DNA of 17,500 nt from Cristatella mucedo (taxonomy: Eukaryota > Bryozoa > Phylactolaemata > Cristatellidae), in assembly GCA_009760855.2 (NCBI GenBank), contig WPIO01000012.1, forward strand, positions 5,622,501-5,640,000. The letters are read 5' to 3'. Below, in pieces: positions 1-8,940 of the stretch (within the stretch, counting starts at the first letter, position 1; each line of letters starts with the position of its first letter). The position numbers and the translations under genes were made by a program. A model generated the notes under the pieces. It saw only the letters and a program-made list of their open reading frames with translations. It was not told the origin of the DNA and did not search any database.

Positions 1-302
1 TCGGTCGCGAAGAGCGAGCACCTAACCTCCAGGGCTATCGAATGCCTAAATAGGTGTTCACTTATATCTCAGAAGTATTAATGTTATTATTGTGGCATTA
101 TGCTCTTCTGACGGCTAGTTTATGGCCTTTTGACGTTTATTTGTAGGCGAGCCTTTGAGCTATGGCCTTTGATTCTGGGGGTTGTTTTTTGGTATTTGTT
201 TATGATTTACGCATCGATGTGCACTTATTTCCGAGTCATTTTATAAGTATTTCATATAATGGCCGAGTTCGCGATAGCCTGAGGGCGCTAGAAATGGCTC
301 AA
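1..302. other. No recognisable feature
   Basis: This is AT-rich, mixed-composition DNA. The only open frame, at 162-368, has no domain-like composition and runs into the adjoining TTCATCAA repeats. I see no repeat, RNA gene or splice-flanked exon here. Confidence 0.5.
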
Positions 303-304
303 GG

Positions 305-840
305 CGAATTCATCAAAATCTTAATTCATCAAAATTATTTCATCAAAAATCAATTCGTCGAAAATTAATTCTACAAGTCATCTTAAACGAAAACGTTTTC
401 CCATTTTGGGCATGTTTTTCATTTTTCTTGCTTCTGATCTTTCCCTGTAAAGCTCAATGAAGCGGCACACGCGACGGCACATTAGCTCGAGCTTCAAACA
501 GACGTTTATTCAACGGACGCTCACGGCACAGCAGCACGCAGCTGCTCTCTCCCGCGTCTTTGTCGTAGCTCTTCCTTCCCAGCCGCCTCCCGAGGCTTTT
601 CTGCTGAAGGGTTGCCACGCAAAGATAGGGGCGAGCCCGGCCTATCAAGGGCAGGCCAAGCCAACTAAACTGCACTTGCCAGTACGGATAAAGTTTGATT
701 TTTTGCTTTCACCTTTATTTCATTTGCTTTTGTTCTCCTCTAATTGTACTTTTGGTTTCGTTTTGGTCACTTTCCAATAAAATATTTTTATGAAAGAATT
801 GTTGATGAATTAATTGTTGAAGAAATATTTTTTTGATGAA
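305..840. mobile_element. Possible MITE with repeat-built inverted ends
   Basis: The left end holds four spaced copies of a TTCATCAAAA-like motif, starting near 309, 325, 339 and 354, with the last reading TTCGTCGAAA. The right end holds the reverse complement, TTGATGAA-like, at about 802, 817 and 833. Both ends use the same 14-16 bp spacing. The inverted ends enclose about 430 bp of unrelated, more GC-rich sequence with no transposase. That arrangement suits a non-autonomous DNA transposon whose subterminal repeats are bound by a transposase, but I cannot identify a superfamily or a target-site duplication. The enclosed minus strand has an AATAAA at 505-510 of unknown meaning. Chance AT-rich repeats are the main alternative. 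Confidence 0.35.
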
Positions 841-846
841 CTTGTC

Positions 847-1571
847 TCTTCCCATTAAAAAGACACGTTTGAAGTCTTCGAGGGTGTACGAATTTGTGCC
901 GGAGCATTCAGTCAGGTGGAATTCAATGTGGCGTCTTTAATCGGGCCCGTGTTTGTCTAGCAATTATTATTATTATAACTTTCCTAGTTCGTCCCTCTAA
1001 ACAGAACAGGCGAGCGACGGCGCCCAGACGCAGTCTTTCAGGGCTAAATATGGACTCGTAAGTATAAATACGAACCTGTCGATTCGTTCTTGGTCGATGG
1101 TCGAACCATGAGGTGTCACGATTGGACACCCTCCAGAAACCAGAGACTAAAGCACCAGCCCTTCGAGTCTATTTCATTCTATTCAAAAAGAACATGATTG
1201 CTACCCGCTCGCGTCAATCCTCTTCCTCGATGAGCTCAAAGCGCGTTCGACTCACCGCAGAATTCCTTCCGGCTCACGTCCGAATTAATGCGCGAGCGAG
1301 GCACGGATGCTGAGGCAGCGAACTCGGGATAGTCGGCGAGAATGGCGGACAGCAAGCAGCAGCAGCGCTCAGTGCGGAGGCTGGAAATGCCGCGAGCTCG
1401 ACGCCTTGACGCCTGGTGGATCCGGCAGGCCCTTCGCACTGAGCGGTAGCCGAGTTTCACGGGTGAGAACTCGGCGCCACGCCGCCGGAGCCTCGAGAGT
1501 CGGGCGTCGAGCGTCGCCTCGAGAGGCCAGGCGCCTGCGGCGCGTGCGTTGTGTGCGCCTGCGGCTTCTGC
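847..1571. other. Unannotated region, no supported gene
   Basis: AT-rich sequence to about 1000 gives way to GC-rich sequence. A short ATT run lies near 965-977. Open frames on both strands at 1236-1622 are arginine- and alanine-rich, as expected from GC-rich shadow frames, and have no domain signature. A 35-codon plus-strand ORF at 1342-1449 is noted under rejected items. Confidence 0.4.
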
Positions 1572-1787
1572 TGTAATTAGCGAATCGCCTGACACTAATG
1601 CACCTGCCTCACACATGGCCAATAGTTATGCTATTGAAGCAGTGCAGCGTCAGGCCACTAATGCAGGTTATGTTTCGTGTCATCTGCTGCGATTGATTGA
1701 GCTCTCATATATGTGCCCGTTGAGAGTAATAAAGGAGAGTCTCGTTTACCACGAAAGTGCGCTCGCTGTGTCTCTGTGAAACTCCCA
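1572..1787 (+). mobile_element. LTR-like segment
   Basis: The segment begins TGTAATTAGCG. It contains an AT-rich TATA-like stretch near 1708 and an AATAAA at 1728-1733, and ends near a CCCA at 1784-1787. This is the order U3, polyadenylation signal, U5 that one expects in a retrotransposon LTR. The left boundary is supported by a second copy on the minus strand at 14611-14701: both copies start at the same TGTAATTAG after a GC and share the stretch up to GAGCTCTC. No clear primer-binding site, integrase or RT lies next to it. The right boundary is inferred only. It could instead be the end of another repeat type. Confidence 0.35.
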
Positions 1788-1849
1788 CTAGAGCAGCCGC
1801 CGCTGGAGACATCGTCACACAACACGCAGAATCGTCGTTTGCTAGTCCG

Positions 1850-2700
1850 GTGACCACGAGGTCCGCTTCGGCATGGTGACGGACTGATATTCGGGACCAC
1901 CGAGCTTTCTGGCAGCGATCTGCCGACGTCACTCGCCGAGGCGCTCGCCAAGTTCCGGTCCTCTTTTGGTCTCCGAGGCAACCTCGTCGACGAGCCGAGG
2001 CCACTCGCTGCTTTGGTGCAGCTCGCGCCACCGGCGGCGAGTGCAGCAACGTCTCCAGTCGAAGCCTGCACGGGCGAGCCGCTGCCGGCCGCTGGTGAGG
2101 CCGCCGCTTTCCGCCAGTGCAGCGGCCTCACCGTAGACGACGCGACGATTCGGCTCCACGACCGATCCCTTGGCGGAAACGCTGCTGCCGCTGCTTCTGT
2201 TGCTGCGTGGCGTCGCCTTGGGGCCGGGTGCCGCCGTTGGCCGCCGGCGTCCGGGCGCCGCCGCTAGGGTGCGAATCGATGAGGCGACCGGCGTCTGCGG
2301 TAGCGAGAGTAGAGGAAGACGCCGACGACGGCCACCGCTAGCCAGCGGCCGCCGGGGCGAGCGCCTAGAGCTACCGCAGAGGCGCCGAAGCTGCGCCGCC
2401 CCGCCCCCTCCCCCGCGAGGGCGTTGGCCGCCAGCTCTGAGGTCGGCGAGCTGGCACCGGCCGGTGGAGTAGCGCGCTCGCCTGCCGAGCACTGGTGGGT
2501 GCGGTCTCGGCACTCGCCTTCGTGGCTGCTGTTGGCGCAGCCGGCGCCGCCGTCACCGCGGCTGCGGCGCCAGAGGCGGATGTGCTCGAACCTGCGGTTG
2601 CTCCAACCGTCACCATTGCTGCCGACGTAGATGCCCATGTCGTTGCGGACGTCGTGGCCGACGTCGCTGCTGTCGTCGTCGTCGTCGTCACCATCGGGTC
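1850..2700. other. GC-rich block, possible coding exons, strand unresolved
   Basis: All three frames of one strand and one of the other stay open over long stretches, so length alone proves nothing. On the minus strand a frame ending at 2264 runs from an aspartate run through three cysteines (GCAN, GECRD, HQCS) to a short hydrophobic WLAVAVVGVFLYS followed by RYRRRR, resembling a single-pass membrane protein. Also on the minus strand, a pyrimidine-rich CAG (ending at 2295) and a GTGAGG donor (at 2131) bracket a 163-nt open segment. On the plus strand, a frame from about 1852 to 2267 has a balanced, acidic-containing composition but no ATG. I cannot choose between these or exclude non-coding DNA. 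No family is recognised. Confidence 0.2.
2672..2689. repeat. (GTC)6 trinucleotide repeat
   Basis: Six perfect GTC units. They read as aspartate, threonine or arginine runs on the minus strand depending on frame, and they account for the Val or Thr runs in the open frames here. Confidence 0.85.
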
Positions 2701-2900
2701 AGCTCCCACGAGCGCTGCCTCACTCCAAGCTGCCGGCAGTGTGTCTTGTCGTTTGATAGACGAGACTGAAACTCTGTGTAGAAGGACGCAGGTCGTAAAA
2801 TCTTTACGATTCATAAACGAGGAAACACTTTTGACAGTTAATTCACGACACTTCAATGCAAACATACACGTGAAATGCTTATCAAATTTATCACTTTCCA

Positions 2901-3688
2901 TGATGCTTTCTATGAATCCTTCACGAGCTCAGATAGACTCAATAGGGTCTCTGTTTCTACATGCAATGGCTCAAAGCTTTAGACTTTCTACAAGCTATTG
3001 CCGAGCTCTAAAAATGTAAAATAGATGGCAAAAGAAATATGACACCCCGCGAGTATTGCCGATGTAACTAGGCCGGGCCCGGCTAACCTGATCCCGACCC
3101 TTGCGGAGGCGGCTCAGCCCTCGCAGATGGGTCAAGAAACAGTGCCTTAGCCAGGATTTTCTCATTAGGTCAAACCTTGACCTTGACCGGTGCAGCTTTT
3201 GCTAAGAAGGCTAGAAGGGCAAGTCTGGCCGACTATCAATCTTCATGGCCCGCCATGTCAGTCCATGTGGGCTTTCAATCCCATGCTACCGAAGTTTTGG
3301 TTAGAGATGTAAGAGGCAAGGCTGATCGCAGGCCTAGACGCAGTAGAAAATGTGACTCTTTCCTGGCAAGTCGTCCCGTAATGCTGCCAGGTCTTTACAG
3401 CCATACGGCCACTCAGTTGGTTTTTTTAATTAGAAATTTAGTCACCATTCCTCTTTGTAAAGGGCCTGCTACCTCAGTCCTCTCAGTACCGTAACCAAGA
3501 TGTCTTTTTCTGCATTTAAAGACTGTTTCATCGATGCATTTTCTCCACTCTAGTTATCCAGACAGTTGATGGAATTGGAACTGAAGTGTTACTGTGGCTC
3601 CGGCGGCAGCAGATCTTGTGGAATCTCGCGGATGCACAAGCTTGACTTAAGCGGTGAAAGAGACTCAACCTTTATTCCTCACAAAGCC
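2901..3688. other. Mostly featureless; LTR-end-like sequence near its right edge
   Basis: No supported gene. A plus-strand open frame at 3177-3494 has no recognisable domain. A 14-bp GC palindrome built on CCGGGCCCGG lies near 3070-3083. On the minus strand, the stretch from about 3685 down to 3600 contains AATAAAGG followed by GAGTCTC and later CTGCTGCCGCCGG. This parallels the order of motifs after the AATAAA of the LTR-like segment at 1728-1800, so it may be a diverged end of the same kind of element. Confidence 0.3.
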
Positions 3689-3701
3689 TGTGTGTGTTTG
3701 C

Positions 3702-3745
<44 letters not shown>

Positions 3746-3767
3746 CTGTGTGTGTGTATGTGTGTCT
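3689..3767. repeat. (TG)n microsatellite
   Basis: The perfect core lies at about 3705-3739, flanked by interrupted TG runs. It explains the Val/Cys and Thr/His runs in the open frames on both strands, which are not genes. Confidence 0.95.
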
Positions 3768-3897
3768 TAGATCTCGGAAATATCCCTGAGTCCTGTTGAA
3801 TTCCGGAAGCCCGGGAACAATCCGGGCAATGGTTGGATGCCAAACGGAGAATGCCAATCTCTACCAATAGTCTAAACATGAGCCACAGGTGTGGCAT

Positions 3898-5475
3898 TAA
3901 TAATAATAATAATAATAATACACTTCATAAAGCGAGCTCAGAGAACTCAGTCTTTTTCTGGGCGCTTTAAATTTGCTGTAAAGGAAAAACGATCGAATGG
4001 TTTGTAGTAGCATGCTCAATAAACAACAACAGTGACACGGTTAGGTGTGACATTCGCAGGGTCAGCATGCAAGTGTGGTTAGTGGCAGCATGCACAGTGC
4101 CAGCACGCGTTAGCCTTGGTTCTGTCTTGGCTTGATTATTGTAATTTCCTTTTGGCTAGACTGCCAAAAAAAGCAACTAGGTCACTGCAGATGGCTATGA
4201 ATATGGCTGCAAGGGTGATCTTGAAGTCCCAGAATTTTGAGTACGTGTCTCCTTAGCTAAAAAGCTAGGATAGATGCTGGTTGATCAACGGACACGGGAA
4301 AGTTCTTACGCTGACCCACAAGGCCCACCACGGCTTGGCTCCTTCGTACCTAGCTTAACTGCTGCACCAGTTTCAGCCTCCTCGTGCCCTCAAGTCCTGT
4401 ATGGACAATAAATTAGCTGTTCCATTTCTCCGCTTACAGACCGTTGGTGACAGAAGCTTTAGCTCTGCAAGCTCTAGATTGTGGAACTCTCTTCCACAGT
4501 TCTTACGCAACGACACTACTCTTCTGCTACTGACTATGACTCTTTCTTTTCAGCGGTTCTGAGCTGCAACTTCCATGCTACTCACTACCTCAACTGCTCG
4601 CCTGACTCTGCTATTCTTCCCACTTTCTCTTTGTTGCGTGAGACGAAGTGTGTTGACTATCGAATGCGTACCGAAAGCGGCTTGGGCTGTGTGTGCGCTA
4701 TACAAAACTCTCCTGCGTAACACCCACATAGTCTTTATGGCTTTGTTAAGTTACAGACGGAGATACATTACATAAGCACGTTAAGAATAACTCACAGGCA
4801 CCTACTACATTCTGTCATAAATAGGTGCGTTTTTAGTTTGTTTTAATTTGGTCAAGACTGGTAATGTCATAACACAAGTCGGGAGTGAGTTCCAGGCTTT
4901 TGGGATTATACGAACTAAACGCACGGTCTCCAAAGGATTTGAGATTTTTAGCCTAGTCTTAGCTTTGCTTTGATCCCTCCCAGCCTTTGAGCACCTCGAA
5001 TTCCTCAACTCTCTTGCTGCATGTATTGATGACATCCACACATGGATGGCAGCACATTTTCTCAAATTAAATGATGATAAAACTAACTTACAAGTTCTGG
5101 GAAAACCAAGTGTGATTCAGAAATTGGAAAGGCCAACGCTCAAAATCGGCTCTTCCAGCATATCTCCCGTTGAATCTGCACGAAATCTAGGTGTCACGTT
5201 CCAAAGTGACCTCTCGTTAGACGACTATATCAGCTCCAAAATCAAGTCTGGTTACTTTCAGCTACATAAAACTGCTAAAATTCAGGCTTGTTAAGATGAG
5301 GATATCGCATCTAAGTTGGTCCATGCATTTGTGACATCCCGTCTTGATTTCTGTAACTCGCTGCTTGCTGGCCTACAGGCATGTGCAATCAGGCGTTTAC
5401 AGCGTATGCAAAACTCTGCAACTAGGCTTGTCTGTCGTGAGCGTCGCAGTTGCCACATTACACCGCTTACCCGAA
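3898..5475 (-). mobile_element. LINE A copy 1, 5'-inverted and interrupted
   Basis: CR1/L2-group non-LTR retrotransposon. On the minus strand its 3' end is a short (ATT)n tail at 3898-3921, followed inward by the 3' UTR to about 4108. LINE B interrupts it, and it resumes at about 4772-4955 with the ORF end (residues NPLETV and KAWNSLPTCV). From about 4956 to 5475 the orientation flips. There the plus strand encodes the reverse-transcriptase C-terminal region, with SLAACIDDIHTWMAAHFLKL-like, RNLGVTFQSDLSLDDYIS and [17 protein letters not shown] motifs. Stops and frameshifts make it inactive. The orientation was assigned by comparison with the copies at 7140-8785 and 10648-11741. Confidence 0.8.
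4109..4771 (+). mobile_element. LINE B copy 1, nested in LINE A copy 1
   Basis: A second CR1/L2-like family, 5'-truncated. It begins within a SWLDYCNFLLARLPKKATR-like motif, the LINE B equivalent of the [17 protein letters not shown] block, and continues through a region reading as LRWMLVDQRT and ADPQGPPRLGSF across stops. It ends in a 3' region containing a GCGCTATACAAA motif. The flanking LINE A sequence reads continuously if 4109-4771 is removed (CAGCACGC, then ATAAGCAC), which shows it inserted later. No obvious target-site duplication is visible. It matches the minus-strand fragment at 14733-15480. Confidence 0.7.
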
Positions 5476-5800
5476 CCCGGACAAGCAGCCTCTGCCTTTC
5501 TTCAAAACATTGACGTTGACGTTTTTAATCGCACTAAGCTGAATTAACATGCTAAATCAGCCAGATTATGACAGTGCTGGAGGATTATTAGAGCTTATAG
5601 AGCTATATAATCATTTGGAACTGGATGGATTATGATCGCGGTTAAGACCTCGCCGCAAACGGCCTGAAGCCAGTGGCTGGCGAGCCGTTATTTGTACGTC
5701 AGCCTGCTCGCTCGTGGCTCTCTTCGGCTGCGGGAATACGCAGCCATACGTTAAGAGTACGTTAGAGCATTTTGTCAATGTAGGGGAGCTCATCTCTTGC
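5476..5800. other. Unannotated spacer
   Basis: Mixed-composition sequence between the LINE and the GC-rich 3' end of the minus-strand gene. No supported ORF. It contains a small GCCAGTGGCTGGC near-palindrome at about 5670-5682. Confidence 0.4.
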
Positions 5801-5837
5801 TGCTTGCTGCTCTGCTATCGCCACCTCGTGCACATCA

Positions 5838-5858
5838 GAGCTGCTGCTGCTGCTGCTC
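5838..5858. repeat. Short (GCT)n repeat
   Basis: Six to seven GCT units lie just downstream (minus-strand sense) of the polyadenylation signal of the gene ending at 6030. Confidence 0.8.
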
Positions 5859-5882
5859 GCGTCGAGGCGCTCGCTCCGCCAC

Positions 5883-5888
5883 TTTATT
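5883..5888 (-). terminator. Polyadenylation signal AATAAA
   Basis: AATAAA on the minus strand, about 142 bases past the stop codon at 6030-6032. This suits a short 3' UTR and supports 6030-6508 as a terminal exon. The assignment is inferred from position and motif only. Confidence 0.5.
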
Positions 5889-6029
5889 CGCTCGCGGCGC
5901 GCCGCCTCAAAGTCTCGCTGCACGCACGTCGACAACGTCAGCCACGCTCCTCCATGTCAGACTCTTCGTCAGACGCGAAATGATCCGCTTCAGTTCACTT
6001 CCGCCCACGATTTTTTCACACTGTCGCGG

Positions 6030-6508
6030 CTACGACACAGACCTCTCGAGGGTGATCTGCAAGCCCCGCGAGGCAGTAGTCTTACTGGGCAGCTGCCCGC
6101 CCGGCGAGCGCTGCAGGCCGTACGCCGCCGAGCTACTAGCGGCTCGCCGCGTTGCCGCCTGGCTCCTCTCCTGCCCAGATGCGCTCGGTAGACGAGGCCG
6201 CGCGCCGCCTCTCGACGGCGGCTGCTGTCGGCGACGCCTCCGGACCGCCGCCAGCGCGCGCCGACGGCGGCGGACGTAGAGAGCAGTGCCGACGCCGACG
6301 GCCGCGGCAGCGATGAAGAGGGCGACGAGCAGATACGCCCACCAGAGCGTGTCCGCGCCGCCGCCGCCTGCGGGGCTCGGCACCGCCGAACCGCCGGTGC
6401 CGCTGGTATCGTTGCCTGTCGTATCGTTGGCGGCGCTGGGACTCGCTCGTAACGTTGACAAAAGGTCGCGTTGACCAGCTTGGATCGCACTGTCAGTCGG
6501 AAGACCGT
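6030..6508 (-). CDS. Last exon of a single-pass membrane protein (transmembrane and basic cytoplasmic tail)
   Basis: The exon follows a strong acceptor (CTACTCTTCTGCAG, AG at 6509-6510). It starts with two bases completing a codon, then encodes 158 residues and a stop. Residues 1-53 form a Ser/Thr/Gly/Pro-rich stalk with two N-glycosylation sequons (NDT at 27 and 32). Residues 54-78 are one transmembrane helix (LWWAYLLVALFIAAAAVGVG and five more residues). It is followed at once by five arginines, and a second run of five arginines lies nearby, a positive-inside stop-transfer signal. The remaining 80 or so residues are a low-complexity Arg/Ser/Ala/Gln tail containing AAYGLQ. An AATAAA lies 142 bases past the stop. 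Its frame joins exactly to the donor at 10112. No protein family is recognised. The type I topology is inferred. A GTAAGA inside the exon near the C-terminus could allow an alternative end. Confidence 0.6.
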
Positions 6509-6559
6509 CTGCAGAAGAGTAGCAATCAACGAGAAAGAACCGCAATCGGCCCTAGACCG

Positions 6560-7139
6560 GCGGAGGCGACAGAGCGGTTGCTTCGCGCGGCGTGGCGAGG
6601 CTCTCGCGGCCGTTGCGTCATGCCACCGGAGCTATTCTTAATGTCCCCGGATGCAAGTCGGATAAAAGTCGACGCCGAGGCTCTCCTGCCATGCAAATGA
6701 GGCTGCTTAATCAGCCGATCGTTATGTCGTATGAGGCACTACTTGTGCGACGCAAGACCTTTCGAGAGGGAGCTAAGCAGGCGATTAGATGACGAGACTT
6801 GCCGCAGAAGGGAGGACACAAAGGAAATTTCTGACGCCAAACAATATGTCAAGTAACGCGAATAGAGTTTATCGAATGTTGAACTTATCTGTAAGGCGCA
6901 CGCACGTCACGATCCAGGTCATTGGCTTGAGCCCTTCTGCTGGCAATTCTGCATCTCCCACCGTAAGTAGGATGAATGACGGCTACGATGGCTATACGGT
7001 CGCTATATAAATTAAGCTGTCTAATACGGCTTATCTTGATTACTTCTTTATTCGCTTATTAATTATTTGGCCTCTATTTTCCATCGATCAACAATAAATT
7101 CCTACTTTAGCGAAATTAACTTACCATGATAATTTAGCT
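6560..7139. other. Intronic sequence, nothing recognised
   Basis: The composition falls from GC-rich to AT-rich. Short open frames at 6592-6792 and 6789-7010 show no domain features. No repeat from elsewhere in the window is seen here. Confidence 0.4.
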
Positions 7140-7373
7140 ACATGTTGCCAATCAACCTTGCTAGTAATTTCCAGTCTGGTTTTAGAGCTAATCACTCCAC
7201 AGACTCAGCATTGCTTCGGGTGTATAACGACCTACTTAGGAGTGTCGACGTAGGTCGGCTATGTCTGCTTGCTTTACTCGATCTTTCGGCAGCTTTTGAT
7301 ACTATCGATCACCAAGTTCTTCTGCAGCGCCTCTCATCTCGTCTGAGCATCACTCGCACTGCATTACAATGGT

Positions 7374-7556
7374 TGGTGATCCGTAATGGTTCACTAGGTA
7401 AGGCGATTGCTTTTCACGACCTCGGCCCCGAGGTCGTGGGTTCAAATCCTGTGGTGGACGATCCATTATTACCACTAGAAGCGGTGGTGATAGCCTTCAA
7501 GGCTCTTCTGTTGCTATACAAAAAGAGGCTGTTAAATCAGCTAGCATTTTTTTCAG
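7374..7556 (+). mobile_element. tRNA-derived SINE (family D) inside LINE A copy 2
   Basis: The RT reading is broken after TALQW. The inserted sequence has a degenerate A box near 7387-7398 and a perfect pol III B box GGTTCAAATCC at 7439-7449. The anticodon-arm equivalent is a long GACCTCGG/CCGAGGTC stem. The body after the tRNA part includes AAGGCTCTTCTG and GAGGCTGTTAAATCAGCT, both of which recur on the minus strand at 12660-12812. The boundaries are approximate. It transposes passively using LINE machinery. It is too diverged and extended to be a functional tRNA gene. Confidence 0.65.
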
Positions 7557-8556
7557 GTCCCTTCTCAGTAGGAGACAGAGTATTTATATGAATGAAAACA
7601 GATCATCCGAGGAACTTCACTGTCCCTCTTGCCGATGTGATTGCCAAGAACAATCTAGGCTTTCACTTCTATGCAGATGGCACTCAGTTGTACCTTTGCT
7701 ATGATTCCTCCCAGTCCTCCAGCACGTCGATTTCTCTCAACTCTCTTGCTGCATGTATTGATGACATCCCGACATAGATAGTGGAAAATTTTCTTAAATT
7801 TGATGATGATAAAACCAGCTTACTAGTTATGAGCAAACCAAGTGTGATTCCGAAATTGAAAAGGCTGACGCTCAAAATATCGCCTCTTCCAGCATATCTC
7901 TTGATGAATCTGCACGAAATCTAGGTGTCATGTTCCAAAGTGACCTTTCGTTAGACGACCACATCAGCTCCACAGTCAAGTCTGCCTACTATCGGCTACA
8001 TACCATTGCTAAAATTCGGGCTTGTTCAGGTAAGGATACCACATCTAAGTTGGTTCATGCATTTGTGACATCCCGTCTTGACTTCTGTAAATCACTGCTT
8101 GCTGGCGTACCGGCATGTGCAATCAGGCGTTTACAGCGTATGCAAAACTATGCAGCTAGGCTTGTCTCTCGTGAGCGTCGCAGTTGCCACGCCGCACCAC
8201 TTCTCGCCGACCTGCACTGGCTTTCAGTCAAGCAACGCATCGACTTCAAGGTTGTGTCACTCACTTTGAGGTCCCTTCATTCTTTGGCTCCAGCATACCT
8301 ATCAGATCTTTTCCCCCACCAGGCTAAGCATCGTGCCACCCGCTTTTCGGAATCTAACTGTTTACCAATACCTCGTACAAAACCTCAAATCCTTTGGAGA
8401 CCTTGCCTTTAGTTCGCATGCTCCTAAAGCCTGGAACTCACTTCCGACTTGCGTCGCAACATCCCTTACTTGACCACATTTAGATAGAACTTAAAAAACG
8501 CGCCTATTTAGGACAGCATTTAGTGGGTTCCTGTGATTCGTCTTTTATGTGCTTAT

Positions 8557-8666
8557 GCGTGCTGACACTGTGCATGCTGCCACTAACCAAACTTGCATGC
8601 TAACCCTGAGCATGTCACCCCTAATTATTTTATTCTTGTTTTTTATTGAGCATGCTACCACTAACC
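8557..8666 (+). repeat. Iterated GCATGC motif in the LINE A 3' UTR
   Basis: Five related motifs occur in direct orientation. A GCGTGCTGACACT form lies at 8557. GCATGCTGCCACTAACC lies at 8572, a short GCATGCTAACCC at 8595, GCATGTCACCCCTAA at 8610 and GCATGCTACCACTAACC at 8650. The same order is visible in LINE A copies 1 and 3 on the minus strand, so this is a property of the family. It may be an RNA structure or protein-binding element; that function is inference. Confidence 0.6.
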
Positions 8667-8887
8667 GTTCGATCGTGCTTCTTTCGCAGCTAATGTAAAG
8701 TGCCTCGAAAAAGATTGAGTTCTCTGAGCGAGCTATATCAAATTTATTATCAATATTATTGTTATTATTATTATTATCAAAGAGTCCGTTGGAGTCATTC
8801 ACTTTGAACTCTAGTATCCGAAAGTCTTCTGTTTTGTTCGATCATTTTCAGTTTATCAATCTGTAGACCCTAGCTAAAGAATTTCTA

Positions 8888-8940
8888 CCTTGGCCCGATC
8901 TTGCCCAATTACTCAGTAATTGCGCAAGCTCAGGCCAAGG
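8888..8940. repeat. 53-bp near-perfect palindrome
   Basis: Centred on C8914, 23 of 26 base pairs match (mismatches at 8896/8932, 8899/8929 and 8905/8923). The outer arms are CCTTGGCC and GGCCAAGG; the core is CAATTACTCAGTAATTG. It can form a strong hairpin or cruciform. A related palindrome lies at 9306-9338. Confidence 0.85.

Larger units (their letters stand above)
7140..8785 (+). mobile_element. LINE A copy 2, the longest copy
   Basis: 5'-truncated CR1/L2-group LINE. It starts inside the reverse transcriptase at FQSGFRANHSTDSALLR and covers palm motif A (LLALLDLSAAFDTIDH, with the catalytic Asp). A SINE follows at 7374-7556. It resumes at VPLADVIAKN and FHFYADGTQLYL, where the catalytic YADD has become YADG. 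The thumb and C-terminal region follow, with the [17 protein letters not shown] and LADLHWLSVKQRIDFK blocks. The ORF ends near 8412, followed by a roughly 370-bp 3' UTR with iterated GCATGC motifs and a terminal block ending in (ATT)n at about 8760-8778. The stretch that normally holds GVPQGSVLGP is missing. It is inactive. Confidence 0.85.

Noticed and set aside
1342-1449. 35-codon plus-strand ORF with a favourable start context (GAGAATGG)
   Set aside because: Short, Arg-rich and without a recognised domain or splice-linked partner; not distinguishable from chance in GC-rich DNA.
2495-3019. 174-codon plus-strand frame rich in Ala and Val
   Set aside because: The Ala/Val runs arise from the GTC repeat and GC-rich antisense composition; no coherent protein is evident.
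3566-3897. Cys/Val-rich and His/Thr-rich frames on opposite strands
   Set aside because: They are translations of the TG microsatellite.
7387-7449. Possible functional tRNA gene
   Set aside because: The A box is imperfect, the arms do not close into a cloverleaf and the sequence continues into a SINE body found elsewhere.
7142-8412. Open frames of 149, 61 and 160 codons that look like adjacent genes
   Set aside because: They are pieces of one broken LINE A reverse transcriptase, separated by a SINE insertion, stops and frameshifts.
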